A stretch of 64,000 nucleotides of DNA from positions 2,346,164 to 2,410,163 of the forward strand of contig NZ_CP063356.1 in assembly GCF_001866075.3 (NCBI RefSeq), given 5' to 3'. The notes below the pieces were generated by a model that worked only from the letters and a program-made list of their open reading frames with translations, did no database searches and had not been told where the DNA came from. The stretch comes from Anaerobacillus isosaccharinicus. GTDB taxonomy: Bacteria > Bacillota > Bacilli > Bacillales > Anaerobacillaceae. Below are positions 17,752 to 25,845 of the stretch, piece by piece (the stretch's first letter is position 1; each line of letters begins with the position of its first letter). Position numbers and translations under genes: made by a program.

Positions 17752-18720
17752 GTGAAATTAGGCGTGTTTACAGTGTTATTTTCACAAAGTAATTTTGAAG
17801 AAATGTTAGATATCGTACAAAAAGCCGGAGTCAATGCAGTAGAAATCGGAACGGGATGTTATCCAGGAAATGCTCATTGCAACCTTGATGAACTATTGGA
17901 AAGTGATGAATTACGTAAAGAATACCTAGAGAAAATAAAAACTCGTGATCTACAAATTAGTGCTTTTAGCTGCCACGGAAACCCGATTTCACCTGAAAAA
18001 ACATTTGCAGAAAAGTCACATGACACATTATTGAAAACGATTAAGCTTGCTAGTCTTATGAATGTACCGGTTGTTAATTGTTTTTCAGGAACAGCAGGAG
18101 ATCACGAAGGAGCAAAATATCCAAATTGGCCAGTAACTCCATGGCCAAATGAATATGGTGATGTATTGAAGTGGCAATGGGAAGAAAAGCTAATTCCATA
18201 TTGGAAGGAAGTCGGTCAGATCGCACAAGACCATAACGTGAAGATTGGCTTAGAGCTTCATGGCGGATTTTTAGTGCACACTCCATACACACTTCTAAAA
18301 CTGAGAGAAGCAACTTGTGAAGCGATCGGTGCTAATCTTGATCCAAGTCACCTCTGGTGGCAGGGGATAGATCCAGTGGCAGCAATTAAAATTCTTGGTA
18401 AAGAAAATGCCATCCATCATTTCCATGCAAAAGATACCTACATTGACCAAGAGAATGTCAATATGTACGGTTTAACCGACATGCAGCCTTATGGAGATGT
18501 GCAAACAAGAGCTTGGACATTCCGCTCTGTCGGTTGTGGTCATAGTATCCAAGACTGGTCCGATATGATCAGTGCATTACGCACATATGGCTACGATTAT
18601 GTTGTAAGTATCGAACACGAAGATCCGCTGATGTCGGTTGAAGAAGGTTTTCAACGTGCGGTAACAAATTTGAAATCGGTAATTATTTCAGAGAAGCCTA
18701 CATCAGCATGGTGGGTTTAA
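17752..18720 (+). CDS. Sugar phosphate isomerase/epimerase-like TIM-barrel protein
   Basis: This AP-endonuclease-2/xylose-isomerase-like TIM barrel has 322 residues. Metal-site strands are visible: VEIGTGCYPGN, SAFSCHGNPI, KIGLELHGGF, ANLDPSHLWWQG, HHFHAKDTY and a late SIEHEDP. It starts at GTG 17752 after AGGAGGT. Relatives in 3-keto-sugar pathways act as isomerases or as lyases of 3-keto-glycosides. Placed between two Gfo/Idh/MocA dehydrogenases, it may process the keto-sugar they make. The specific activity is not determined. Confidence 0.85.
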   Translation: MKLGVFTVLFSQSNFEEMLDIVQKAGVNAVEIGTGCYPGNAHCNLDELLESDELRKEYLEKIKTRDLQISAFSCHGNPISPEKTFAEKSHDTLLKTIKLASLMNVPVVNCFSGTAGDHEGAKYPNWPVTPWPNEYGDVLKWQWEEKLIPYWKEVGQIAQDHNVKIGLELHGGFLVHTPYTLLKLREATCEAIGANLDPSHLWWQGIDPVAAIKILGKENAIHHFHAKDTYIDQENVNMYGLTDMQPYGDVQTRAWTFRSVGCGHSIQDWSDMISALRTYGYDYVVSIEHEDPLMSVEEGFQRAVTNLKSVIISEKPTSAWWV

Positions 18721-18745
18721 AGGTTACTAGAGGAGTGATTATGGT

Positions 18746-19798
18746 ATGAAAATGAAACTGGGGATCATTGGTTATGGGGGCATGGGTTACTGGCATGGTG
18801 AGTACGCACCTCGTGCTGGTGTTGAAGTTGTCGCAGCATATGATGTCGATCCAAAGAGATTAGAAATGGCCAAAGATAATGGCATTTCAGCTTATGATAG
18901 TCTTGAAGATTTCTATAAACATGATGGAATGAATTTTGTCGTCATTGCAACACCAAATGATGTTCATAAAACGTTAACAATAAAATCTTTACACGCAGGA
19001 ATGCACGTGATGGTAGAAAAGCCTGCAACGATGTCTGTCGCTGACTGGGATGAAATGGTCGCAGAAAGTGAGAAAACTGGTCAAATCTTAACTGTTCATC
19101 AAAATCGCCGTTGGGATAAGGATTATAATGTCATGCGTAAAGTTATCGAGGAAGGCAATATTGGGAAGATTCAGTCGATTGAGAGTCGAGTGTTTGGTAC
19201 AGGTGGTGCCTTCTTTGGTTGGCGCAGTTTTCCTGAATATGGCGGTGGAATGATACTGGACTGGGGGGTACATCTCTTTGATCAATTACTAGATATGTTT
19301 CCTAATACAAAAGTAACAAGTGTGTATGCGAAACTGATGACCGTACTTGACCAAAAGGTAGACGACTACTTCAAGGTGACTCTTACATTGGAGAACGGAC
19401 CATTGTTACATGTCGAGGTGGGGACTTACGCGTTTTATAAGTTACCACGATGGTATGTAATTGGTAATGATGGGACGTTACAAATAGATGATTTTGATTG
19501 CCAAACAGGTGGGTATACGAAACCACGTTACACCGATAATCCGGTAGCAGAGGTAGTGGTTATGACGTCAGCAGGGCCTACGCGAATGATGGCTCCGCGT
19601 CCACCGGAAACAAAAGAGGACTTTCCGCTCCCAAAGGTAGAAACAGACTGGACAGAACTTTATCAAAATTTAGTTGGAGTGATGGAAGGGAAAGAAGAAC
19701 TTCTAATTAAGCCACACCAAGTTCGTAGAGTCCTAGAACTAATTGAAGTAATCTTTAAATCAGCAAATGAAGCCCGGTCATTAGAGGTTAGTATTTAA
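18746..19798 (+). CDS. Gfo/Idh/MocA-family oxidoreductase 2
   Basis: This is a second dehydrogenase of the family (350 residues), clearly diverged from the first. It has IGYGGMGYWHGEY at the cofactor site, VEKPAT near 92, HQNRRWDKDYNV, and GGGMILDWGVHLFDQLLD with the catalytic-region His. AGAGGAGTG precedes the start. A short out-of-frame ATG-GTA-TGA at 18741 sits just before ATG 18746, so initiation must skip it. It probably carries out the second redox step, regenerating cofactor or re-reducing the freed keto-glucose. Confidence 0.9.
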   Translation: MKMKLGIIGYGGMGYWHGEYAPRAGVEVVAAYDVDPKRLEMAKDNGISAYDSLEDFYKHDGMNFVVIATPNDVHKTLTIKSLHAGMHVMVEKPATMSVADWDEMVAESEKTGQILTVHQNRRWDKDYNVMRKVIEEGNIGKIQSIESRVFGTGGAFFGWRSFPEYGGGMILDWGVHLFDQLLDMFPNTKVTSVYAKLMTVLDQKVDDYFKVTLTLENGPLLHVEVGTYAFYKLPRWYVIGNDGTLQIDDFDCQTGGYTKPRYTDNPVAEVVVMTSAGPTRMMAPRPPETKEDFPLPKVETDWTELYQNLVGVMEGKEELLIKPHQVRRVLELIEVIFKSANEARSLEVSI

Positions 19799-19894
19799 TT
19801 AAGCCTAAAAAAACTATTAAGAATCGCTAATAGTTGTAGCTTGATTTGGCAGGTTTATTTAAATAATGAAATTAACACGACAGAGGTGTAAAAC

Positions 19895-22135
19895 ATGACT
19901 TGGACACTTTCAAGCGAAAAGCTTGATCAGCAAAATATAGTAATCGATGAAAGCTTATTTGCATTAGGAAATGGTTATTTAGGAATTCGTGGGAATTTTG
20001 AAGAAGGATACCCTGAAGGATTTAAATCTATTCGTGGAACATATATCAATGCCTTTCATGATATCACAGAGATTCAATATGGAGAAAAGCTATTTGCATT
20101 TCCAGAAACACAACAAAAGCTATTAAATGTTATTGATTCTCAAACAATAGAAATTCATATTGATGGCGAGCACTTTTCATTAGAGAATGGAGAGGTTGTT
20201 TCGTTTGAGAGAAAGCTACATCTTGATCGAGGCTATTCTGAAAGAATTATTCATTGGAAATCACCTAATCAAAAAGAAGTAAAGCTGATCATCCGACGCC
20301 TTGTTTCTTTTTCAAAAAAAGAGCTATTTGCTATTGATATTCAAATCATCCCTATTTCGATGATTAATGAAATAAAACTCTTTTCTACGATTGAGGGTGA
20401 TGTTTCCAACTATGTTGATAAAAATGATCCTCGCTTAGCATCAGGACATGCAAAGCTACTTTCAGTGATCGATGTCCGTCGTGACGAAAATGTCAACATC
20501 GTTCAGAATAAAACTGAGACTTCGAATTTAGAAATTGCCTGCATTTCCGAAAGTATTGCATCGGTTGAGTATGATTGTGATGTGACAGTAACGAATACAG
20601 GCATTCGTGAGAGCCTAACCTTCCCTGGTAGTGAGCGAATTCAATTTACAAAACTTAACGTCTATGTAGATACGCTTCGACACGGTCCAGCCATTGTTGA
20701 AGCGGGGCTAGGTGTAATTCAAAATGCTAGAACTGAAACGTTCGAAGAAATGCTAGAAGCACAAAAGCAATATTTAGATCGCTTTTGGAGCAATGCAGAT
20801 ATCGAAATAAAAGGTGACGAAAAACTACAAGAAGGAATTCGCTTTAATCTGTTTCAACTACTTCAGTCTGTAGGTAAGGATGGAGTTAGTAACATTGCCG
20901 CCAAAGGATTGTCTGGAGAAGGCTATGAAGGACACTACTTTTGGGATACGGAGATTTATATTTTGCCAGTGTTTACAATGACAAATCCGCAAATTGCGAA
21001 AAAGTTGTTAAAATACCGTCATTCCATTTTAGAATTTGCAAAGGCTCGGGCCAGAGAAATGGGTCATAAGCAAGGCGCCCTTTTTCCGTGGAGAACAATC
21101 TCAGGAACCGAATGCTCTGCATTTTTCCCAGCAGGAACTGCTCAGTACCATATAAGTGCAGATATTGCTTATAGCTATATTCAATATTACTTGGTCACTG
21201 GAGATCTTGAATTTTTAAAAGAATTCGGAGCAGAGGTATTATTTGAAACAGCTCGGCTATGGATCGATGTTGGTCATTATTATGAAGGAACGTTCCGAAT
21301 AGACGATGTCACAGGTCCTGATGAATATACATGTATCGTTAATAACAACTATTACACGAATGCAATGGCAAAGTGGAATTTGTCTTGGGCGGCAAAAGTT
21401 GCTGACATGATCAATAGTGAACAAGTTTCGAAAGAAGAAGCGAAAGAGTGGCAAGAAGCAGCAGAAAAAATGTACTTGCCTTATGATGAGAAGGTACAAA
21501 TTAATCCGCAAGATGATACATTTTTACAAAAAGCGGTATGGGACTTTGAAGCAACACCAAAAGAAAAGTATCCACTACTGCTACATTATCATCCACTAAC
21601 ACTTTATCGATATCAAGTGCTAAAACAGGCTAATACAGTTTTAGCTCATTTCTTACTAGAAGACGAGCAAACGTTGGAAACAATGAAGCGTTCTTATGAT
21701 TACTACGAAAAAATTACAACACACGACTCTTCTTTGTCGTATTGTATATACAGCATTATGGCAGCAAAACTTGGTTATAAAGATAAAGCGTATAACTACT
21801 TTATCGAGACCGCCCGTCTTGATCTAGATAATACCCACGGTAATACGAAAGACGGACTTCATATGGCGAACATGGGTGGAACATGGCTAGCGATTGTTTA
21901 TGGCTTTGCAGGGATGCGTGTAAAAGAAAATGGAATTTCCTTTGCGCCATTTGTTCCTGAACAGTGGCAAGGGTATTCGTTTTTTGTTCAATATCAAAAT
22001 CAGAAGTTAAAGCTAGAGCTTACCAAGACAGATTTGAATATTACGTTAGTTGAAGGTGACGAGTTAGAAGTAACTGTTTATGATGAGGTCTTTGTTGTTC
22101 AAAAAAGCGCAGCGAATAGCATTAAGCTCCGTTAA
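19895..22135 (+). CDS. Glycoside hydrolase family 65 phosphorylase (disaccharide phosphorylase)
   Basis: This is an inverting alpha-glucoside phosphorylase of 746 residues, the usual family length. The N-terminal beta-sandwich starts with LFALGNGYLGIRGNFEEGYP. The (alpha/alpha)6 catalytic barrel contains GYEGHYFWDTEIY and VTGPDEYTCIVNNNYYTNAM, with the general acid Glu at about residue 477 in GPDEY. TGGTWLAIVYGFAGMR-like phosphate-site residues appear near 665. Family members split maltose, trehalose, kojibiose, nigerose or glucosylglycerol into beta-glucose 1-phosphate. No beta-phosphoglucomutase gene, its usual partner, is present in the window. A strong terminator follows. Confidence 0.92.
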   Translation: MTWTLSSEKLDQQNIVIDESLFALGNGYLGIRGNFEEGYPEGFKSIRGTYINAFHDITEIQYGEKLFAFPETQQKLLNVIDSQTIEIHIDGEHFSLENGEVVSFERKLHLDRGYSERIIHWKSPNQKEVKLIIRRLVSFSKKELFAIDIQIIPISMINEIKLFSTIEGDVSNYVDKNDPRLASGHAKLLSVIDVRRDENVNIVQNKTETSNLEIACISESIASVEYDCDVTVTNTGIRESLTFPGSERIQFTKLNVYVDTLRHGPAIVEAGLGVIQNARTETFEEMLEAQKQYLDRFWSNADIEIKGDEKLQEGIRFNLFQLLQSVGKDGVSNIAAKGLSGEGYEGHYFWDTEIYILPVFTMTNPQIAKKLLKYRHSILEFAKARAREMGHKQGALFPWRTISGTECSAFFPAGTAQYHISADIAYSYIQYYLVTGDLEFLKEFGAEVLFETARLWIDVGHYYEGTFRIDDVTGPDEYTCIVNNNYYTNAMAKWNLSWAAKVADMINSEQVSKEEAKEWQEAAEKMYLPYDEKVQINPQDDTFLQKAVWDFEATPKEKYPLLLHYHPLTLYRYQVLKQANTVLAHFLLEDEQTLETMKRSYDYYEKITTHDSSLSYCIYSIMAAKLGYKDKAYNYFIETARLDLDNTHGNTKDGLHMANMGGTWLAIVYGFAGMRVKENGISFAPFVPEQWQGYSFFVQYQNQKLKLELTKTDLNITLVEGDELEVTVYDEVFVVQKSAANSIKLR

Positions 22136-22143
22136 TATATAGA

Positions 22144-22180
22144 GAAACCCATAGCAGTTTATCCTGCTGTGGGTTTCTTT
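22144..22180 (+). terminator. Strong intrinsic terminator after the GH65 gene
   Basis: GAAACCCATAGCAG (22144-22157) pairs over 14 bp with CTGCTGTGGGTTTC (22164-22177), with a six-base loop followed by TTTATT. It ends the glucoside operon. Confidence 0.85.
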
Positions 22181-22189
22181 ATTAGTTAC

Positions 22190-22309
22190 CATGAACATTT
22201 AATATTAAGAAATACTGGACGGCAACCTTTTATTAATAATGGTGACATTACAGTTGTATTTGATTCTTGGACGAAAGACTGGAAGAGTTTGTGGCCTTTT
22301 ATGAATTAA
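22190..22309 (+). pseudogene. Unidentified C-terminal coding remnant
   Basis: A 39-codon open stretch ends in FDSWTKDWKSLWPFMN and a stop. It has no start codon or ribosome site and its frame runs back into the terminator. The Trp-rich tail looks protein-like, but I do not recognise the family. It is probably debris at the edge of the degraded region that follows. Confidence 0.25.
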
Positions 22310-22310
22310 A

Positions 22311-22342
22311 TTTCTAAATTTTCTACATAGAAAATTTAGAAA
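22311..22342. repeat. AT-rich perfect inverted repeat
   Basis: TTTCTAAATTTTC (22311-22323) and GAAAATTTAGAAA (22330-22342) are perfect 13-bp inverted copies around TACATA. No T-run follows. It could be an operator or a weak bidirectional hairpin. Confidence 0.45.
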
Positions 22343-22497
22343 AGAGAGGTTCCGCAGTCTCTGCGATAAGGAGAGCTAAAGAAGGCCCCATGGAAAAGTC
22401 ATTAAACTTTACCAATTGATTCAGTCTTTTATAGTATTTAATTGCTTACCAACTAGTTATCTTAAAGAAATAGAACTATTGGCAAGGGTGAAATATC

Positions 22498-22658
22498 GTG
22501 CTTTTCGAAAATCTAACTGAACAAATAAAAGAATATCCAAAATTATATGAAGTAATTCAAACTATGCTTCGTGAAGATTTTATTATAACCAATATTTCGG
22601 CAAGTTCTATGTTAGTTGGTACGAAGAGGAGATGCGGGAGTTTTATGAAAACAACTAA
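22498..22658 (+). pseudogene. Frameshifted antitoxin of a PemK/MazF-type toxin-antitoxin module
   Basis: Translation begins at GTG 22498 after AAGGGTG and reads MLFENLTEQIKEYPKLYEV, which looks like the N-terminal part of a small antitoxin. The frame is then lost near 22575-22590. In the frame two bases further the sequence continues FGKFYVSWYEEEMREFYENN to TAA 22656-22658, an acidic/aromatic tail typical of toxin-binding antitoxin ends. That stop overlaps the likely toxin ATG at 22645, the usual coupling in such modules. One indel therefore seems to break an antitoxin of about 50 residues. A sequencing error would look the same. Confidence 0.5.
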
Positions 22659-23018
22659 CGGTGTGGACAGCAAAAAAAGCTTACCCGCGATCGAAACAAT
22701 GCTGATCAGGGTGAGCTCTTTTTTGCTAAGGTATTAACATCTGATGGAAGATCATTTCCTAGACCGGTATTTATTATAGGGAAAAAAGATGCTTCTAACG
22801 ATAGTGAAGATGTAATTGTATGTACTTGCACTAGCCAACCATCAAGAACTAGTTATGATAAATTAATACAGTTAAAAGAACCGACATGTGTAAGAACTAA
22901 TAAAATATATACGATTAGTAAAAAGCAACTAGAATTTAAGATTAGACATAATATAGAAGCAAGTAAATTAAGAGAAATTATAGATTCAGCAAATAGCGCT
23001 ATAAGTAATAAAATTTAA
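22645..23018 (+). pseudogene. Frameshifted PemK/MazF-like endoribonuclease toxin
   Basis: From about 22705 one frame reads DQGELFFAKVLTSDGRSFPRPV, then FIIGKKDASNDSEDVIVCT, VRTNKIYTISKKQL and a stop at 23016. The GE-(hydrophobic)-x-F/A-x-V start, RPV-FIIG, and PTCVRTNKIYTI blocks match PemK/MazF-type toxins. The start codon (ATG 22645, MKTTNGVDSKK) is in another frame. One base is missing somewhere between the A7 run at 22672-22678 and 22710. The toxin is therefore probably dead, or the sequence has a homopolymer error. Confidence 0.6.
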
Positions 23019-23063
23019 GATTTTATCCTACATATATTAATGTCGATTAAAAATCATATATAT

Positions 23064-23107
23064 AACGACTCGGTTTCTTGCTAAAGCAAGGGACTGGGTT
23101 GTTTTTT
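23064..23107 (+). terminator. Repeated terminator hairpin, copy 2
   Basis: AACGACTCGG...CTGGGTTGTT with the inner CTTGC-TAAA-GCAAG hairpin, then six T. It is the second copy of the element at 9248-9291, about 85% identical by eye, with the base-paired shape kept. It follows the broken toxin gene by 45 bases. Confidence 0.75.
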
Positions 23108-23166
23108 ATTGGACTTTCGGCTGTCAGTCAGAAGAAGTCCAGACTAAACGGGTGGTCAGAGCAACT

Positions 23167-23420
23167 AGGACAGTGGTTCCTTTATTTACTTTAATAATGC
23201 TATTTTGAGAGAGTTTGAGGACACTAGTTCCGTTAAAAGTCAAAAAAACGCGTATTTTTCATCTGATATTGGCAAATAACGTACCTGGTGGCCGATAAAG
23301 TTAAGAATAGTAAGAAATTCGCAATATAACGGATCTGGTGTCCACCTATTCGGTGTCAGACACCACAAAAAGACAAAAGGTTGTAAATGTCTTTTTGAGA
23401 TGGACGTTTACAGCCTTTTT
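23167..23420. repeat. Dispersed noncoding repeat, copy A
   Basis: This 254-bp segment is a diverged copy of 52646-52930. It contains four related 19-base units, two direct (GGACAGTGGTTCC..., GGACACTAGTTCC...) and two inverted (AATAACGTACCTGGTGGCC, TATAACGGATCTGGTGTCC). A GGTGTCAGACACC palindrome and a terminator-like hairpin follow. In the hairpin AAAAGGTTGTAAATGTCT (23375-23392) pairs along all 18 positions with 23402-23419, then T. No reading frame is conserved, so it is noncoding. Confidence 0.75.
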
Positions 23421-23475
23421 ATGACGTGTATTTTTACTTTTTCTCGCAGCGAAAGGATCGAGCAGACAATAGTAT

Positions 23476-24177
23476 TTAAATCTCGTTCTTTAACAATTCC
23501 TCATTAATAATAAGTCTACCTTGTTGATCTCTTTCAATCATACTATTTCCTTCAAGTTTATTCATAATTCTACTAACCGTTTCCCGCGTAGAGCCTATGA
23601 TACAAGCTAACTCTTTGTTTTGAAATGGAGTTAGAAATAAAATGGTTCCATTTGAAAGGCGGACTCCGTGTTTTTTGGCTAGTCGTAAAAGGAGTTTAAT
23701 GACTTGCTCATGGATACTACTTAATAGTTTTTCTTCTAAGCGACATTGAAGATCAATCATTTTTTCTCCCATTACTTTTAAGAGAATGATGCTAATGCTC
23801 GGATAGTCTGTAAGTAATTTTCTAATGTTTTCGCTAGGAACATATAGCAAATGAGTATCTTCTAAAACTAATGCGCTAGCAGGGTATCCTCTATTGTCAA
23901 AATAATAACCGAGATGTGGAAACATCTCTCCATCATTACAAACTCCTACTAGTTGTTCTCTCCCATGGTTATCACCTCTTGAGATTTTGACTCGACCATT
24001 AAATAAGAAATAAATGGAGTGAAAACGATCCCCTTGTAGAAAAATATGATTATTTTTTTTAACTTTTTTGTAAGAAAAATAACATGACATTTCCTTTAGT
24101 TCTATTTCATCTATGTTAATAAAGGACGGAAATTCACTGAGAAATGTATGTACTTCATTTTCATAAAAAAAACCCAT
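23476..24177 (-). CDS. Crp/Fnr-family transcription regulator
   Basis: This regulator has 233 residues. The N-terminal cyclic-nucleotide-binding-type jelly roll (about 20-140) contains FLQGDRFHSIYFLFNGRVKI. The C-terminal winged helix has the recognition segment IIGSTRETVSRIMNKLE near 189-205. There is no N-terminal Cys cluster, so it is not a canonical iron-sulfur Fnr. The effector is unknown. GGGGTGA precedes ATG on the minus strand. It is divergent from the methyltransferase/ABC operon, and the shared gap holds a perfect dyad of the family's operator type, implying control of both directions. Confidence 0.92.
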   Translation of the reverse strand: MGFFYENEVHTFLSEFPSFINIDEIELKEMSCYFSYKKVKKNNHIFLQGDRFHSIYFLFNGRVKISRGDNHGREQLVGVCNDGEMFPHLGYYFDNRGYPASALVLEDTHLLYVPSENIRKLLTDYPSISIILLKVMGEKMIDLQCRLEEKLLSSIHEQVIKLLLRLAKKHGVRLSNGTILFLTPFQNKELACIIGSTRETVSRIMNKLEGNSMIERDQQGRLIINEELLKNEI

Positions 24178-24206
24178 AGTTCACCCCACAAAAAAATAGT
24201 TTTGGA

Positions 24207-24226
24207 AACGTGATTTAGATCACGTT
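24207..24226. promoter_or_regulatory. Crp/Fnr-type operator dyad
   Basis: AACGTGATTTAGATCACGTT has perfect 8-bp half-sites (AACGTGAT/ATCACGTT) around four bases. This is the TGTGA-N6-TCACA type of site with GTGA/TCAC cores. It lies 30 bp from the regulator start and about 80 bp from the methyltransferase start, so the adjacent Crp/Fnr protein is the obvious binder. Confidence 0.75.
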
Positions 24227-24229
24227 AAT

Positions 24230-24248
24230 GATAATGATAATCATTTAC
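24230..24248. promoter_or_regulatory. Fur box
   Basis: GATAATGATAATCATTTAC matches the classical 19-base Fur consensus GATAATGATAATCATTATC at 17 positions. It lies 3 bp from the Crp/Fnr dyad and upstream of the methyltransferase/ABC genes. Iron-dependent repression of that operon, and perhaps of the regulator, is therefore likely. Confidence 0.75.
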
Positions 24249-24303
24249 AATCTTAATTGTAATCTAATTGAGTTTAATTATCAATAAGCGAGGGGAAATT
24301 ATC

Positions 24304-25083
24304 ATGACACAAACAACGAAACGATTACCTACACATTTGTTTCTAGCATCTTTAGGTAAGACAATGTTAAGACCTGGAGGAAGAGAAGCATCTAATCGAA
24401 TTATTGAGGCTTGCCAAATTACAAAAGATACGAAAGTTCTTGAAGTAGCACCAAATATGGGGACAACAGCTATCCATTTAGCTAAAACATTTGGTTGTCA
24501 TGTGACAGGAATTGATATTCATAAAGAAAGTGTTGAGAAGGCGAAAGAAAATATTAGTGCTCATAACCTTAACGAACTAATCGAAATCCAACATGGGAAT
24601 GCCCTTGAACTTCCTTTTGACGATAACACATTTGACGTGGTTATTAATGAAGCGATGTTAACGATGCTCCCAAATGAACATAAGATGAAGGCTATTTCAG
24701 AATATTATCGCGTTTTAAAACCAGGTGGAAGACTTGCGACCCATGATTTACTTCTTAAGCAAGACCCAAGTGACGCAAGTGTCGAGGAGCGGTTAAAAGA
24801 AATGCGAAAGCTAGTAGTCGTGAATGCTCAACCTTTAACTGAAGATGGTTGGAAACAAATTTTTGCAGTTTGTCCTTTTAAAGAGTTAAACAACCAGTCA
24901 GGTAAAATGTGTTTACTTACATTGAAAGGTTTAATTGTAGATGAAGGCTGGGATAAACTCATTGAAATGATCGAAAATGCGAAAAAGGATCAGGATAAAC
25001 TTGATTATTTATTTCAGTTAATCGAAGCGTTTGATGACAATGATGATTTATATGGTCATATCACGTTTACAGCAGTAAAGTAG
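24304..25083 (+). CDS. Class I SAM-dependent methyltransferase
   Basis: This is a Rossmann-fold methyltransferase of 259 residues. Motif I is VLEVAPNMGTTAIHLAK (about 45-61), the acidic post-I residue is in VTGIDIHKES, and motif VLKPGGRLATHD lies near 150. I use ATG 24304 after GAGGGG. The upstream in-frame TTG lacks a site. It is followed directly by an ABC importer and preceded by Fur and Crp/Fnr sites, so the substrate may be a small metabolite linked to iron or low-oxygen growth. The sequence gives no substrate. Confidence 0.85.
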   Translation: MTQTTKRLPTHLFLASLGKTMLRPGGREASNRIIEACQITKDTKVLEVAPNMGTTAIHLAKTFGCHVTGIDIHKESVEKAKENISAHNLNELIEIQHGNALELPFDDNTFDVVINEAMLTMLPNEHKMKAISEYYRVLKPGGRLATHDLLLKQDPSDASVEERLKEMRKLVVVNAQPLTEDGWKQIFAVCPFKELNNQSGKMCLLTLKGLIVDEGWDKLIEMIENAKKDQDKLDYLFQLIEAFDDNDDLYGHITFTAVK

Positions 25084-25113
25084 TTGAGCAGAAGCCTAAT
25101 TGGAGTGATGGAA

Positions 25114-25845
25114 ATGAGCTTGCTAGTTCAATTTAATGAAGTAACGAAAAAATATAATGATCAAACCGTTATAGATAAGTTTTCATATCGGTTGAAAAAT
25201 GGAGAAGTAATTGCATTGTTGGGTCCTTCTGGTTGTGGAAAAACAACGATTTTAAATTTAACGGCAGGATTAACAAATCATACCGCAGGAGAAATTCAAC
25301 GCAATACAGATGACATTGGTTACGTATTTCAAGAGCCGAGGTTAATTCCGTGGAAGACAGTTTTGGATAATGTCGTTTTTGCTGTAAAGAGCGGCAGTAA
25401 ACAAGATAAGTTGGAGAAAGCACACCATTTGTTAGCAAAAGTTGGACTAGAGAAATCTATGAAATGTTATCCAAAACAATTATCAGGCGGAATGAGACAG
25501 CGTGTTTCCATTGCGAGAGCATTGGTTTCAAATCCTAAGATTATTTTAATGGATGAGCCGTTTTCAGCTTTAGATGTTTCATTAAAAAGAGAACTGCAAG
25601 AAGATGTCATTTCTATTATCGAAGAAAAAAATATCGGAATTGTTTATGTGACACATGATCCCGAAGAAGCTGTAAGAATGGCAGATCGCATCATTATGTT
25701 AGAAGATAAACTATGTAAAGTAAAAAGAGAGATCTCGTTAGAAAGAGTACGCAAAAAGAGGGATCATCATTATATCCAAAAAATGAAATGTGAACTAAGC
25801 GAATGTATAATTGGAGGTCAAAGTAGATATGTTGAAACAGTATAA
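25114..25845 (+). CDS. ABC transporter ATPase (NitT/TauT/SsuB type)
   Basis: This ATPase has 243 residues: Walker A GPSGCGKTT (about 37-45), Q-loop VFQEPRLIPWKTV, signature LSGGMRQR, Walker B IILMDEP and the switch His in VYVTHDPEEA. This is the pattern of nitrate/sulfonate/taurine/thiamine-precursor importers. GGAG at 25102 supports ATG 25114 over the ATG at 25108 and TTG 25084. The binding-protein gene overlaps its end by 17 bases. Confidence 0.92.
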   Translation: MSLLVQFNEVTKKYNDQTVIDKFSYRLKNGEVIALLGPSGCGKTTILNLTAGLTNHTAGEIQRNTDDIGYVFQEPRLIPWKTVLDNVVFAVKSGSKQDKLEKAHHLLAKVGLEKSMKCYPKQLSGGMRQRVSIARALVSNPKIILMDEPFSALDVSLKRELQEDVISIIEEKNIGIVYVTHDPEEAVRMADRIIMLEDKLCKVKREISLERVRKKRDHHYIQKMKCELSECIIGGQSRYVETV

